Shown piece after piece: positions 6,534-15,097 of a DNA stretch of 34,796 nt. The stretch is from Candidatus Rokuibacteriota bacterium. Lineage in GTDB: Bacteria > Methylomirabilota > Methylomirabilia > Rokubacteriales > CSP1-6. The stretch spans positions 1 through 34,796 of the forward strand of contig JACQWB010000169.1 in assembly GCA_016209385.1 (NCBI GenBank), given 5' to 3'. The notes under the pieces are model-generated. The model did not search any database and was not told the DNA's origin. It saw nothing but the letters and a program-made list of their open reading frames with translations. Position numbers and translations under genes: made by a program. The first letter of the stretch is position 1. Every line of letters begins with the position of its first letter.

Positions 6534-7712
6534 TTAGAAACCCTCGTACAGTCCGCTCGCCCACAGATGTCCGATGCTCTCACCCGTCTCCGGCTCGTAG
6601 CGCAGCTTCTCCTTCTGGATCTCGGTGAGAGACATGATCCGGCTCCGCCCCTCTTTTTGTTCAACCACTTTGACCGCATCCAGCATGTCTTTAAAGAAGT
6701 CAACGAGATAGGGAGAGTGGGTGGATAATATCATTTGTGTCCGTGGCTGCCCCTCCGGTGGGTAAGCCAGCTCCATGAAACGGTCGAACAACCAGCGCAG
6801 TCTTCTAGGATGCAATCCGGTTTCTGGTTCCTCGATACACAGGACCGCTGGGCGTCGAGGACTCGCTGCGATGCATAGCATGCCCAGGGTGAACATCGTC
6901 CCATCACTGAGATCGGGAGCCGCGATGTAACCGCGATATCCGCTGAAGGACATGGCGAGCCCTTGCCTATCAGGCTGCACCTGAGTGACGAGTATGTCTT
7001 CCAGTTCCGGCAACAGCTCTCGCATTTGCATGAGGATTGACTCATACACCTTCGCACCCGGCTCGCCTTTCGCCCACGCGATGAAATCCGGCAAACGATC
7101 GCCATTGTATCCAATGCGCTCCCACGACTGACCCGTGCCCAAAGATTTGAGCTCTGATGCCTCTAAGTGGAAGTAGCCGAAGCGAGACAACACTTCCGCT
7201 ACGTCCCTCGCGAACAATGGGCCCGCCGCAGTTTGGCGAACTCTTGGATCCCGGTGCCACACTTGATTTAGGGTTGTAGGCCCGTAAGGATCCACATCCC
7301 CAAACTCTCCCATCGAATGCGGACGCGACCGTCTTTGAAAGACCCACTCCCAGGGCTCCCCAGCTATCTGTCTCTGCAGCGTTTCCTCCAGGACGTAGAT
7401 TCCGGCGGGGGAATCGGCAAGTTTGAGCGTGTACCGTGCGTGGTGATCGTTTGGCAGTTTCTCCAGATCGACTTCGAATCCAACTGGATCGGTCTCGCCC
7501 GCCCAGCGACTTCGAACCCAGTGAAACTCCCCGAGTCCCGGCGGAAACAACTCCTCCGGCGATCGATGCACAGAGTTTTGAATTAATAGCATCCCCTTGA
7601 ACACGTTTGACTTCCCCCCTGCAACTGGCCCAATCAACACAGTGAGGGGCTCCAGGTAGACTTCCGAATCCGCATGACTTCGATAGTTAATGAAGCGCAG
7701 ACGCTTGATCAT
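6534..7712 (-). CDS. ABC/AAA-type ATPase (AAA_21-like) of a putative defence pair
   Basis: A 392-residue predicted ATPase with an SMC/ABC-type head. The N-terminus MIKRLRFINYRS is typical of RecF/OLD-like ATPases. Walker A is GPVAGGKS (residues 28-35), with an unusual PVAG in place of the common NGSG. The signature region is LSDGT (268-272), Walker B with catalytic glutamates is AVLCIEEPETGLHP (289-302), and the H-loop is STHSPYLVDFF (330-340). No nuclease domain is fused; that role probably belongs to the TOPRIM-like gene 7 nt downstream. The ATG at 7710-7712 directly follows the TAA of a small frame and is preceded by GAGGTG. Lower GC than the core genes and lack of family-wide synteny suggest an acquired module. 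Confidence 0.85.
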   Translation of the reverse strand: MIKRLRFINYRSHADSEVYLEPLTVLIGPVAGGKSNVFKGMLLIQNSVHRSPEELFPPGLGEFHWVRSRWAGETDPVGFEVDLEKLPNDHHARYTLKLADSPAGIYVLEETLQRQIAGEPWEWVFQRRSRPHSMGEFGDVDPYGPTTLNQVWHRDPRVRQTAAGPLFARDVAEVLSRFGYFHLEASELKSLGTGQSWERIGYNGDRLPDFIAWAKGEPGAKVYESILMQMRELLPELEDILVTQVQPDRQGLAMSFSGYRGYIAAPDLSDGTMFTLGMLCIAASPRRPAVLCIEEPETGLHPRRLRWLFDRFMELAYPPEGQPRTQMILSTHSPYLVDFFKDMLDAVKVVEQKEGRSRIMSLTEIQKEKLRYEPETGESIGHLWASGLYEGF

Positions 7713-7982
7713 TTAACTCATCACCTCTTCTATCCCCTGGATCACTCTCATTTCGGAAACGAACCGGTAGTTCTCGCTCCAAGCTTCCAGCGCCCATTTG
7801 AGCAGGCCTGTGTCCAGGGTACTATAGCGTTCGGGACTTGTTATAAGCTGCATCTGGATGGAACAGACAATACGCTGGCCAAGGTTGGCTGGCATGCCAG
7901 AACGCCTTCCTAGGCAAGCTTCGGGTGATGGCGAAGGGTGTAGGGTACTCAGCGTTTCTTCACCCTTCGCGGGGATCGCCAA
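7713..7982 (-). CDS. Small unknown reading frame before the ATPase
   Basis: An 89-codon frame whose TAA directly abuts the ATPase ATG (TAAATG), suggesting coupling if it is translated. The second half, from MQLITSPERYSTLDTGLL on, is more protein-like than the first. If real it probably starts at an internal ATG (7893-7895 or 7851-7853). No domain is recognised. It may equally be a remnant or a leader, because a possible promoter for the ATPase lies inside it. Confidence 0.3.
   Translation of the reverse strand: MAIPAKGEETLSTLHPSPSPEACLGRRSGMPANLGQRIVCSIQMQLITSPERYSTLDTGLLKWALEAWSENYRFVSEMRVIQGIEEVMS
7840..7870 (-). promoter_or_regulatory. Possible promoter of the ATPase/TOPRIM operon
   Basis: TTGTCT (7865-7870) and TATAAC (7840-7845) on the minus strand are separated by 19 bp, longer than ideal. 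The hexamers match consensus at 4/6 and 5/6. It would place the transcript start about 120 nt before the ATPase ATG. Confidence 0.35.
7931..7970. repeat. 10-bp perfect inverted repeat
   Basis: GCGAAGGGTG (7931-7940) and CACCCTTCGC (7961-7970) are perfect reverse complements around a 20-nt spacer, upstream of the ATPase/TOPRIM pair. It could be an operator or an RNA stem. Apart from two weak minus-strand frames, 7983-8279 contains nothing else I can name. Confidence 0.4.
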
Positions 7983-8185
7983 ACTTCGCGGTGCGCAAGC
8001 GCTCGCGACGAATCAAACGTCCTCTCACGGTCCTCGGCAATCATGGCCAGCGCGAGATCTTCGTGGGCCTCCAGCGTGTTACGGATGAGGCCGCTTGCTT
8101 TCAGAGAAGGGGGGGGTCCGTCTCGCCACGCGAGGCGGTCGAGCACTTCATACAGCGGGTTCACTCTCGGATTCTTGCCTGGCAT
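7949..8185 (-). CDS. Small unknown reading frame
   Basis: A 78-codon frame starting ATG at 8183-8185. It has a reasonable mixture of charged and hydrophobic residues (PLYEVLDRLAW, EAHEDLALAMIAEDRER) and a basic tail. No clear ribosome site precedes it and no domain is recognised. It overlaps the next small frame by 34 nt. It lies in the lower-GC zone beside the ATPase/TOPRIM pair and may be an extra component, or a fragment left by insertion. Confidence 0.3.
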   Translation of the reverse strand: MPGKNPRVNPLYEVLDRLAWRDGPPPSLKASGLIRNTLEAHEDLALAMIAEDRERTFDSSRALAHREVWRSPRRVKKR

Positions 8186-8279
8186 GACAACGACAACTGT
8201 ATCACAGGTGCAGCACCGCAGAATGCACTGCGTGATCCACGGCCAGAGGGCACACCCATGAGAATCGGGTACCCTTACC

Positions 8280-8780
8280 TCAGGTCGACCGGTAGTTCAC
8301 GAACTGGAGGGCGATCCCGAGGTCTCTCTCGCGGAGCAGGGCGATGGCCGCCTGGAGGTCGTCCCGGCTCTTGCCGGAGACGCGCACCTGGTCCTCCTGG
8401 ATCTGGGCCTGGAGCTTCAGCTTGGTCTCCTTGATGAGCTTCACGATCTCCCGCGCTTTCTCGATCGGGATCCCCTGCTGGAGGGCGATCCGCTGGCGGA
8501 GAATCCCGCCGGCGGCCGGCTCGACGTTGCCGTAGCTCAGGGCCTTGAGCGGCACCCCGCGCCGGTGGAGCCTGGACTGGAGGATGTCGATCACGGCCTT
8601 GAGCTTCATGTCGTCGTCCGCCAGCACGATGATCTCCGTCTTTTCCAGCGTGACCTGGCAGCGCGAGCCCTTGAGGTCGTAGCGCTGCTGGATCTCCTTG
8701 GTGGTCTGGTTCAGGGCGTTGGCGACCTCCTGCATGTCCAGCTTGCAGGCGATGTCGAAGGAATTCTCGGCGGCCGCCAT
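8280..8780 (-). CDS. yajQ: YajQ family cyclic-di-GMP-binding protein
   Basis: A 166-residue cytoplasmic protein of the YajQ/UPF0234 family, made of two ferredoxin-like halves. Members bind nucleic acid or nucleotides, and in Xanthomonas and Pseudomonas the protein is a cyclic-di-GMP receptor. Family landmarks are [21 protein letters not shown] at the N-terminus, RYDLKGS, then [43 protein letters not shown] and the terminal ALQFVNYR. Length and ends fit the family exactly. It follows lolA by 38 nt and is probably the last gene of an ftsK-HAD-lolA-yajQ unit. Confidence 0.95.
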   Translation of the reverse strand: MAAAENSFDIACKLDMQEVANALNQTTKEIQQRYDLKGSRCQVTLEKTEIIVLADDDMKLKAVIDILQSRLHRRGVPLKALSYGNVEPAAGGILRQRIALQQGIPIEKAREIVKLIKETKLKLQAQIQEDQVRVSGKSRDDLQAAIALLRERDLGIALQFVNYRST

Positions 8781-8818
8781 CGGACGTCCCCTCGTCTGAG
8801 ACGAGCGTACCCGAAACG

Positions 8819-9499
8819 TCAGCGCATTTCCAACGGGACCACGGCCGCGCCCCTGGGGGGCCTGAAGGCGAAGAGCGTGTCGGCGAGGCTCAGGTTCACC
8901 GCCACCTTCGTGAACTCCATCGTCACGGTATTCTCGAACTGGTCGTAGAGCACCGCCTTCCGCACCAGGGACGCCTTCGGGTCCACGGTGAGGATCAGCC
9001 GGGTCAGGACCGGCTCGGGACGCTTGGGCGTCAGGTCCAGGACGGGGTTCCCCGCGGCATCCACCTTCAGCGGGTTCAGAAAGCGCACGGTGAAGGTCTC
9101 ACGGAGCCGGCCGAGCCCGGCCAGGAAGCTTCCCGCCGGGCCGGCCAGGGCCCGCGGCGCCTCGCCCACGTTGACCTGGTTCAGCTCCGGCGTGTAGACC
9201 CAGAGGGACTTGCCGTCGGAGACGATCTGCTGGGGCGTCGGGGTCCGGTACTCCCAGCGCATCTTGCCGGGCTTCTTCAGATAGACGGTCCCCTCGGCTT
9301 TGATGGTCTGGCCGAGGCTCCGGTTGAAGGCGTTCTGGATGAACTCCGCGCGGAGGTCGCTGATCTTCTCGTAGGCGCCCTCCAACCCCGCCACGACGTC
9401 CTCCAGCGTCTGGGCGAAGGCCGGGCCGGCTGAGACCAGGAGAAATGTGGAGAGCGCCGCGATCCAGAGCATGCGGCAGCCGGCTTCAGCGCGCGCCAT
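8819..9499 (-). CDS. lolA: Outer-membrane lipoprotein carrier protein LolA
   Basis: Periplasmic chaperone that takes lipoproteins from the LolCDE transporter and delivers them to the outer membrane. The 226-residue precursor begins with a signal peptide (hydrophobic [19 protein letters not shown], likely cut before QTLEDV). The mature part has the LolA pattern [43 protein letters not shown] and a C-terminal [10 protein letters not shown] strand. The ATG at 9497-9499 overlaps the end of the HAD gene by 14 nt; an internal ATG nine codons in would also leave a good signal peptide. Together with LptD it shows a double-membrane envelope. Confidence 0.93.
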   Translation of the reverse strand: MARAEAGCRMLWIAALSTFLLVSAGPAFAQTLEDVVAGLEGAYEKISDLRAEFIQNAFNRSLGQTIKAEGTVYLKKPGKMRWEYRTPTPQQIVSDGKSLWVYTPELNQVNVGEAPRALAGPAGSFLAGLGRLRETFTVRFLNPLKVDAAGNPVLDLTPKRPEPVLTRLILTVDPKASLVRKAVLYDQFENTVTMEFTKVAVNLSLADTLFAFRPPRGAAVVPLEMR

Positions 9500-10163
9500 T
9501 CCAGCCCTCGGCTGTCCCGGCTACCAGGCGCAGCAGCTCCTCCGGACGCACGAAGACGAAGTCCGGTGACGGAGCTCCAGAGTCAAGCGGGAACGGCCTG
9601 GGCTGCCAGGCGGCGAGGCCAGTGCGGACGCCGGCGGCGCGCCCGGTCGCGATGTCTGCCGCCCAGTCTCCGACGTACAGCGTCTCGTTGGCCGAGGCCC
9701 CGAGCTCCGCTATCGCGCGCTGGATCCCTTCGGGGTGCGGTTTGAGGAACCGGACATGGCTGGCCGTCACGACGCTTGAAAAGGCCCGGGCGAAGGGGAG
9801 GCGCGCGAGCGTCAGCTCGGCGGTCTCGCGGACCTTGTTGGTGTAGATCCCGAGCCCGAGACCCCGGGCGCGGCAGCCCTCGACAAGCTCGGGCACCCCC
9901 GCGTAGGTCAGGGCGCCAGCACGCTCGAGTTCGCCCGCGTACTCGCGGCAGAAGCGCTCGAGATACATGCGCGCCGCCGCCTCGCCCACGATCCTCCTGA
10001 TCGTCAGGGTCTCGGCGGTCGGCCCGAGCGCGAAGACCTCCTCCGGGCTGAGCCGGCGGCCGAAATGCGCCTCGAAAAGAGCGCTGTAGATCCGGCCGTA
10101 GATCGCGAAGGTGTCGACCAGCGTTCCGTCGAGGTCGAAGACGACGGCCCGGATGGGCTTCAT
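9486..10163 (-). CDS. HAD-family hydrolase, phosphoglycolate phosphatase-like
   Basis: A 225-residue haloacid-dehalogenase phosphatase. Motif I is VVFDLDGTLVDT with the nucleophile and general acid aspartates (residues 8-19). Motif II is GIYTNK, motif III is the lysine of FLKPHPEG, and motif IV is YVGDWAADI. The helical cap between motifs I and II is of the Gph/PpaX type, so phosphoglycolate or another small phosphate ester is the likely substrate, but it cannot be fixed from sequence. It lies 19 nt after ftsK and overlaps lolA. Confidence 0.88.
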   Translation of the reverse strand: MKPIRAVVFDLDGTLVDTFAIYGRIYSALFEAHFGRRLSPEEVFALGPTAETLTIRRIVGEAAARMYLERFCREYAGELERAGALTYAGVPELVEGCRARGLGLGIYTNKVRETAELTLARLPFARAFSSVVTASHVRFLKPHPEGIQRAIAELGASANETLYVGDWAADIATGRAAGVRTGLAAWQPRPFPLDSGAPSPDFVFVRPEELLRLVAGTAEGWNGAR

Positions 10164-10182
10164 GGACGGTCGAAGCGTGGAC

Positions 10183-12321
10183 CTACCTTCCGCGCTTGGC
10201 CAGGTACTCGGGCCCGACCAGGATCTCGCGGGGCTTGGCCCCCTGGCCGGGCCCGATGACCCGGTCCTGCTCCATCATGTCGATGAAGCGGGCGGCCTTG
10301 GGGTAGCCGAGGCCCAGCCGCCGCTGGAGGAAGGAGATGGAGGCCTGCCGCTGAACGATCACGAGCTGGACGGCGTCCCAGTAGCTCTCATCGCGCTCGG
10401 CCGCCTCCCCGGCCTCCCCGGTACCCTCCTCGTCCGGGAGCTCCACCTCCTCGTAGGTCACCTTCCCCTGCTTCCGCAGGAAGTCACAGACCGCCTTCAC
10501 CTCGTCCTCGGCGACCCAGGAACCGTGGACGCGCACCTGGCGGGACCCGCCTGGCGGGACGAAGATCATGTCGCCGCGGCCCAGGAGCTGCTCGGCGCCG
10601 TTGCCGTCCAGGATCGTGCGCGAGTCTACCCGCGAGGCCACCTGGAAGGCGATCCGAGCGGGGAAGTTCGCCTTGATCAGCCCGGTGACCACGTCCACAG
10701 ACGGCCGCTGGGTCGCGACGATCAGGTGGATGCCGACGGCGCGGGCGATCTGGGCGAGCCGCACGAGCGAGTTCTGCACCTCACCGGCCGAGGCCATCAT
10801 GAGATCGGCCAGCTCGTCCACCACGATGACCAGGTACGCGAGCCGCTCGGCCGGCGGCACCTCCTTGTTGTAGCTCTCGACGCTGCGCGCGTGGCGGGTC
10901 GCGAGGAGCCTGTAGCGCTCCTCCATCTTCGCTACGGCCCACCGGAGCCGGGCCGCGGCCTCCCGCGCGTCAGTAACGACGGGGGCGATGAGATGCGGGA
11001 CCGCCTCGTAGACGCCGAGCTCGAGCCGCTTAGGATCGATCATGAGGAAGCGCACCTCGGCCGGCGTGAGCTTGTAGAGGATGGAGCAGATCATGGCGTT
11101 GATGCCCGCCGACTTCCCGGAGCCCGTCGCCCCCGCGATCAGGAGATGCGGCATCGCGGCCAGGTCCGCGACGTAGGGGTTCCCGATGGTGTCCTTGCCG
11201 AGGGCCAGCGGGAGCTTGCCCTTGGACTCGATGAACTCCTGAGACACCAGGATCTCCCGGAGGTAGACCGTCTCGGGCTCGGCGTTGGGGACCTCGACCG
11301 CGACCGTCCCGCGACTGGGGATCGGCCCCACCACGCGCACCGCCGCCGCCTTCATCGCCAGCGCCAGGTCATCGGCCAGGTTGACGACCTGATTGACCTT
11401 GACGCCCGCCGCGGGCTCGAATTCGTACGCCGTGATGACCGGGCCGGGGTTCACCTGGACGATCCGTCCCTCGACGCCGAAGTCGAGGAGTTTCCGCTTC
11501 AGGACCTCGGCGTTGGCCTGGAGCTCCTCGCGGGTCCGCCTGAGCTCGGCGGCGGCCGGCACCTTGAGGAGGCCGACCGGCGGGAGCTGGAAGTCCCGCT
11601 GGCGACCGCCGTCGAAGTCAAAGGTCTCCTGCCAGGCAAGCCCTCGTTCGGCGAGTCGGCTCTTGGGTCTGACCGGCTCAGCGACGACCGGTGGCGCCGG
11701 GTCACTCCGAGGCTCGGGCTCCGCGATCTTCGGAGGCTGGACCTCCTGCGTCTCGACGGCGACGGGCTCCCATCGAGCCAGCCTCTGTCGCGCGAGCCAG
11801 CCGAGCCGAGCCGTGAGGCTCCGCGAAAGGACCGCATACGACACCTGGGTGAGAAAGAGGAGCGCCACGGGAACGAGCGTCAGCAGCACCAGGAGCGTGC
11901 CGACCGCCCCAATCGAGCGCCCGAGGAGCTCAGCCTCCCAGTAGCCGAGCGTGCCTCCCCAATGGATCCTCGGCTCGGCCGCCGGGTCCGAGAGGTGCGC
12001 CAGGAGCCCCGTCGCGCTCAGGAGGAGGAGGGCGCCGCCCACGAGCGCCGAACGCCCGGTCAGGATGCGCGCCCGCAGGAACACGTTCACGCCGTAGAAG
12101 GCGAGCGACAGCGGGAGCAAGTAGCTCGCGTAGCCGAAGGCCCAGAACAACGCCCAGCCGAGCCAGAGCCCGACCGGCCCCACCGGGCTCACCTGCACCG
12201 CCGGCTCGGCGGCCGGATCGAAGAGGGCCAGCGTTGCGATACCGAACGCGGCGGCGAAGAGCGCCAGGATCCCCCTCACCTCGGCGATCCACCGACGGGC
12301 GTCGCGCTTCTTCCGCGCCAT
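10183..12321 (-). CDS. ftsK: DNA translocase FtsK/SpoIIIE
   Basis: Membrane-anchored, septum-located DNA pump that clears chromosome ends and supports dimer resolution. With the ATG at 12319-12321, preceded by GGAGACG, the protein is 712 residues. The first about 170 residues hold roughly four membrane segments. A short linker follows, then the alpha-beta motor with Walker A (GATGSGKSAGINA), Walker B (YLVIVVDELADLMM) and the LIVATQRPSVDVVTG segment. The C-terminal winged-helix gamma domain (about the last 70 residues, with ISFLQRRLGLGYPKAARFID) recognises KOPS-type sequences. It is short like SpoIIIE, without the long E. coli linker. The frame reaches 12384, but that extension falls in GC-rich hairpin DNA. 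Confidence 0.96.
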   Translation of the reverse strand: MARKKRDARRWIAEVRGILALFAAAFGIATLALFDPAAEPAVQVSPVGPVGLWLGWALFWAFGYASYLLPLSLAFYGVNVFLRARILTGRSALVGGALLLLSATGLLAHLSDPAAEPRIHWGGTLGYWEAELLGRSIGAVGTLLVLLTLVPVALLFLTQVSYAVLSRSLTARLGWLARQRLARWEPVAVETQEVQPPKIAEPEPRSDPAPPVVAEPVRPKSRLAERGLAWQETFDFDGGRQRDFQLPPVGLLKVPAAAELRRTREELQANAEVLKRKLLDFGVEGRIVQVNPGPVITAYEFEPAAGVKVNQVVNLADDLALAMKAAAVRVVGPIPSRGTVAVEVPNAEPETVYLREILVSQEFIESKGKLPLALGKDTIGNPYVADLAAMPHLLIAGATGSGKSAGINAMICSILYKLTPAEVRFLMIDPKRLELGVYEAVPHLIAPVVTDAREAAARLRWAVAKMEERYRLLATRHARSVESYNKEVPPAERLAYLVIVVDELADLMMASAGEVQNSLVRLAQIARAVGIHLIVATQRPSVDVVTGLIKANFPARIAFQVASRVDSRTILDGNGAEQLLGRGDMIFVPPGGSRQVRVHGSWVAEDEVKAVCDFLRKQGKVTYEEVELPDEEGTGEAGEAAERDESYWDAVQLVIVQRQASISFLQRRLGLGYPKAARFIDMMEQDRVIGPGQGAKPREILVGPEYLAKRGR

Positions 12322-12359
12322 CACTACGTCTCCTGGACGACTGCGTTGCACCGGTCCAG

Positions 12360-12490
12360 CGGGTGGCGCGGCGCCCCTCCCCACGCCTTCGGCGTCGGGG
12401 GCCCCGCCCCACCGGAGGGGCCGGGGGTCCCTACACCGGGCGCACCCACGCCTTCGGCGCGGGTACCCGGCCCCGACGGTGGGGCTCCTC
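12360..12490. repeat. GC-rich hairpin cluster related to the dispersed repeat
   Basis: The gap between rnj and ftsK contains ACCCACGCC (12444-12452), loop TTC, GGCGCGGGT (12456-12464) followed by ACCCGG. This is nearly the same hairpin and GGGTACCCGG tail as in the repeat copy at 29825-30053, with one mismatched pair. A second CCACGCCTTCGGCGT unit lies just to its left (about 12388-12402). No gene is supported between 12322 and 12517. Confidence 0.6.
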
Positions 12491-12517
12491 GCCGTGACAG
12501 GACCCGCTGGACCAAGT

Positions 12518-14215
12518 TCACACCTCCAGCACGATCGGCAATACGATCGGCTTCCGCTGGAAGCGCTGGTTGATGAAGCGTCGCACCGCGCTCCGCATCA
12601 ACGAGCCGAGCAGCTCCCGGTTCACGGGCGCCGCCGTGTCCCGCTCGGCCAGGGCTTCCCGCACGACCGTCTTGACCTCCTCCAGGATCTCCTCGGACTC
12701 CTTCACGTACACGAAGCCGCGCGACGCGATCTCGGGCCCCGCCAGGAGCTCGCCGGTCTGGCGATCCACGGTGAGGGCGACCACCACCATGCCGTCCTGG
12801 GCCAGGAGCTGGCGGTCACGGAGGACGACCGCGCCCACGTCGCCGATCCCCTTGCCGTCCACGAAGACCCTGCCGGCAGGGAACCGCCCGAGCACTCGCG
12901 CCGAGCTCTTGGTAAGCTCGACGCCGAGTCCGTCCTCGATGATGAAGATCCGCTCCCGCGGCAAGCCGACGGACTCGGCCAGGCGGGCGTGGGCGACCAG
13001 GTGCCGGTATTCGCCGTGCACCGGGACGAAGTAGCGCGGCCGGGTCAGGTTGAGCATCAGCTTCAGGTCTTCCTGGCAGGCGTGGCCCGAGACGTGCACG
13101 AAGGCCACGTCCTCCCAGAGGACCCCGGCCCCGAGGCGCATGAGCTGGTTGATGACGCGGCCGATGACGCGCTCGTTCCCCGGAATGATCCGGGCCGAGA
13201 GGATCACGAGGTCCCCCTCCTCCACCTGGACGTCCTTGTGCTCCCTGGCGGCCATCAGCGCGATGGCCGAATTGGGCTCCCCCTGGCTCCCGGTGGAGAG
13301 GATGACTTGCCGGCCAGCCGGTAGGTCGGCCAGCTCGTCGAGGGGCACCAGCGTCCCCTCGGGAACCCTGAGGTGGCCCAGCTCGGCCGCGATCCGGACG
13401 TTGTTCACCATGCTCATGCCGAGCAGCGCGAGCTTGCGGCCGAAGCGGACGGCCAGCTCGAGGACCTGCTGGATCCGGTGGATGTGGGACGCGAACGTCG
13501 CGACGATAATCCGTCCGCGCGCCTTCTCGAAGAGCGCGGCGAGGGAGCGTCCAACCTCGGACTCGGAGGGCGTGTGGCCCGGCCGGTCCACGTTGGTCGA
13601 GTCGGAGAGAAGCGCGAGGACTCCCCGCTCCCCCAGCTCGGCGAACTTCCGGTAGTCCGGGTGCTGGCCGTCGATCGGGCTCGGGTCCAGTTTGAAGTCA
13701 CCCGTGTGGACGATGGTCCCGACCGGGGTCTCGATCGCGAGGCCGATCCCGTCGGCAATGGAGTGCGTGACGCGCACGGCCTCGATCCGCAGCGACCCGA
13801 GCTCGATGGCCCCGCGAGGCTTGAGAGGCCGGAGGTCGGCCGTGTCCAGGAGCCCGTGCTCGCTCAGGCGGGAGGCGACCAACGCAAGGGTGAGCGGCGT
13901 GCCGTAGACAGGCGCGCGGACCTCGCGGAGGAGGTAGGGTAACGCGCCGATGTGATCCTCGTGACCGTGGGTCAGGACCACGGCCCGGAGCGATTCTCGC
14001 TTGGCGAGGAGGTAGGCGAAGTCGGGGATCACGTAGTCGATCCCGAGCATCTCGTCGTCGGGGAAGAGGAGGCCGCAGTCCACGGCCAGGAGGTCGTCGC
14101 CCGACTCGAGCAGCATCATGTTGAGGCCGATCTCACCGAGCCCGCCGAGCGGAATCAGGCGGACCGATGGTTCGCTGGCGGGCTCGATCGTACCGGACTC
14201 GAAGGCGGCGTCCAC
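12518..14215 (-). CDS. rnj: Ribonuclease J
   Basis: Metallo-beta-lactamase/beta-CASP exo- and endoribonuclease that acts in mRNA decay and rRNA maturation. The 565-residue product has IPLGGLGEIGLNMMLLES near the start, the zinc motif LTHGHEDHIGALPYL, VHTGDFKLDPSPID, the beta-CASP segment VATFASHIHRIQQV, STGSQGEPNSAI, and HVSGHACQEDLKLMLNLTRPRYFVPVHGEYRHL. I place the start at the GTG at 14213-14215 because AGGAG lies 10 nt upstream; a TTG at 14237-14239 would add eight residues but lacks a usable ribosome site. It follows rsmA. Confidence 0.94.
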   Translation of the reverse strand: MDAAFESGTIEPASEPSVRLIPLGGLGEIGLNMMLLESGDDLLAVDCGLLFPDDEMLGIDYVIPDFAYLLAKRESLRAVVLTHGHEDHIGALPYLLREVRAPVYGTPLTLALVASRLSEHGLLDTADLRPLKPRGAIELGSLRIEAVRVTHSIADGIGLAIETPVGTIVHTGDFKLDPSPIDGQHPDYRKFAELGERGVLALLSDSTNVDRPGHTPSESEVGRSLAALFEKARGRIIVATFASHIHRIQQVLELAVRFGRKLALLGMSMVNNVRIAAELGHLRVPEGTLVPLDELADLPAGRQVILSTGSQGEPNSAIALMAAREHKDVQVEEGDLVILSARIIPGNERVIGRVINQLMRLGAGVLWEDVAFVHVSGHACQEDLKLMLNLTRPRYFVPVHGEYRHLVAHARLAESVGLPRERIFIIEDGLGVELTKSSARVLGRFPAGRVFVDGKGIGDVGAVVLRDRQLLAQDGMVVVALTVDRQTGELLAGPEIASRGFVYVKESEEILEEVKTVVREALAERDTAAPVNRELLGSLMRSAVRRFINQRFQRKPIVLPIVLEV

Positions 14216-14263
14216 TCGGGATAAACTCCTATCGTTCAAACCCTTTTATCTTACCATCCGCGC

Positions 14264-15097
14264 TCAGCCCGCCGAAGGAATTTGGTCCCGACGCGCGATC
14301 TCGGCGAGGCGCGAAAACTCCTGAAGCGACAGCGTTTCCGCACGGCGCTCGGGATCGATGCCGGCCTCCCCGAGCCACCGCCGCGCCGTCGCCACAGTGG
14401 AGTGAAGCCCTCCGGCGAGGGCGTTGGCCAGGTGCTTCCGCCTCTGACCAAACGCCGCTTTCACGAGCCGGTGAAACCAGCGCTCATCGCCGACGGCCAC
14501 GCACGGCGCCGGGAGGACCCGCAGGTGGATGACAGCGGAGTCCACCTTGGGAGGCGGCCTGAAGGCGCCGGGGGGGACCGCCATGACGCGGCGACCCTCA
14601 CAGTAGATCTGCGTGAGCACCGAGAGCGCCCCGTAGCGCTTGCTCCCGGGCGCTGCGACAACCCGCTCGGCGACCTCCTTCTGAAGGGTCAGCACCATCT
14701 CGGAGACCGCACCCCGGGCGGCGACGAGGCGCTCCAGGATCGGCTTGGCGGCGCTGTAGGGGAGGTTCCCCACCACGACCACTCGGCCTTCGGGAGAGGG
14801 CCGGAGGGCCGGGAGAGCCGAATAATCGAAGCGGCGCGCGTCGGCCCGACGGACCTCCGCGTTGGCAATCGACCCGAGCCGCGGTTGAAGCTGGGAAATC
14901 AGCGCTCCGTCCACCTCGAGGGCGAGAAGGCGGCCGGCGCGCTCCGCGAGCAGAAGAGTCAGCGCGCCCTGCCCCGGCCCGATCTCGACGCAGAGGTCGT
15001 CCGGGGTCAGGCGCGCCGTGTCCACGATGGCCCGCGCGATGCGCACGTCTCGGAGGAAGTGCTGCCCGAGGGCCCGGCGGCGCCCGCTGGTGCTCAC
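14264..15097 (-). CDS. rsmA: 16S rRNA adenine-N6 dimethyltransferase (KsgA)
   Basis: SAM-dependent enzyme that dimethylates two adjacent adenines in the 3'-terminal helix of 16S rRNA. The 277 residues show ALGQHFLRD, SAM motif I VEIGPGQGALT, ALEVDGALI, the catalytic VVGNLPYSAAKPI (NLPY) and the FRPPPKVDSAVIHL block, followed by a helical C-terminal domain. The GTG start at 15095-15097 overlaps the coaE stop as GTGA, so translation is coupled. Confidence 0.96.
   Translation of the reverse strand: MSTSGRRRALGQHFLRDVRIARAIVDTARLTPDDLCVEIGPGQGALTLLLAERAGRLLALEVDGALISQLQPRLGSIANAEVRRADARRFDYSALPALRPSPEGRVVVVGNLPYSAAKPILERLVAARGAVSEMVLTLQKEVAERVVAAPGSKRYGALSVLTQIYCEGRRVMAVPPGAFRPPPKVDSAVIHLRVLPAPCVAVGDERWFHRLVKAAFGQRRKHLANALAGGLHSTVATARRWLGEAGIDPERRAETLSLQEFSRLAEIARRDQIPSAG

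Noticed and set aside
10111-12573. 820-codon open frame on the plus strand
   Set aside because: Exact antisense of ftsK; long antisense frames are expected at this GC content, and the peptide is Arg/His/Asp-rich without motifs.
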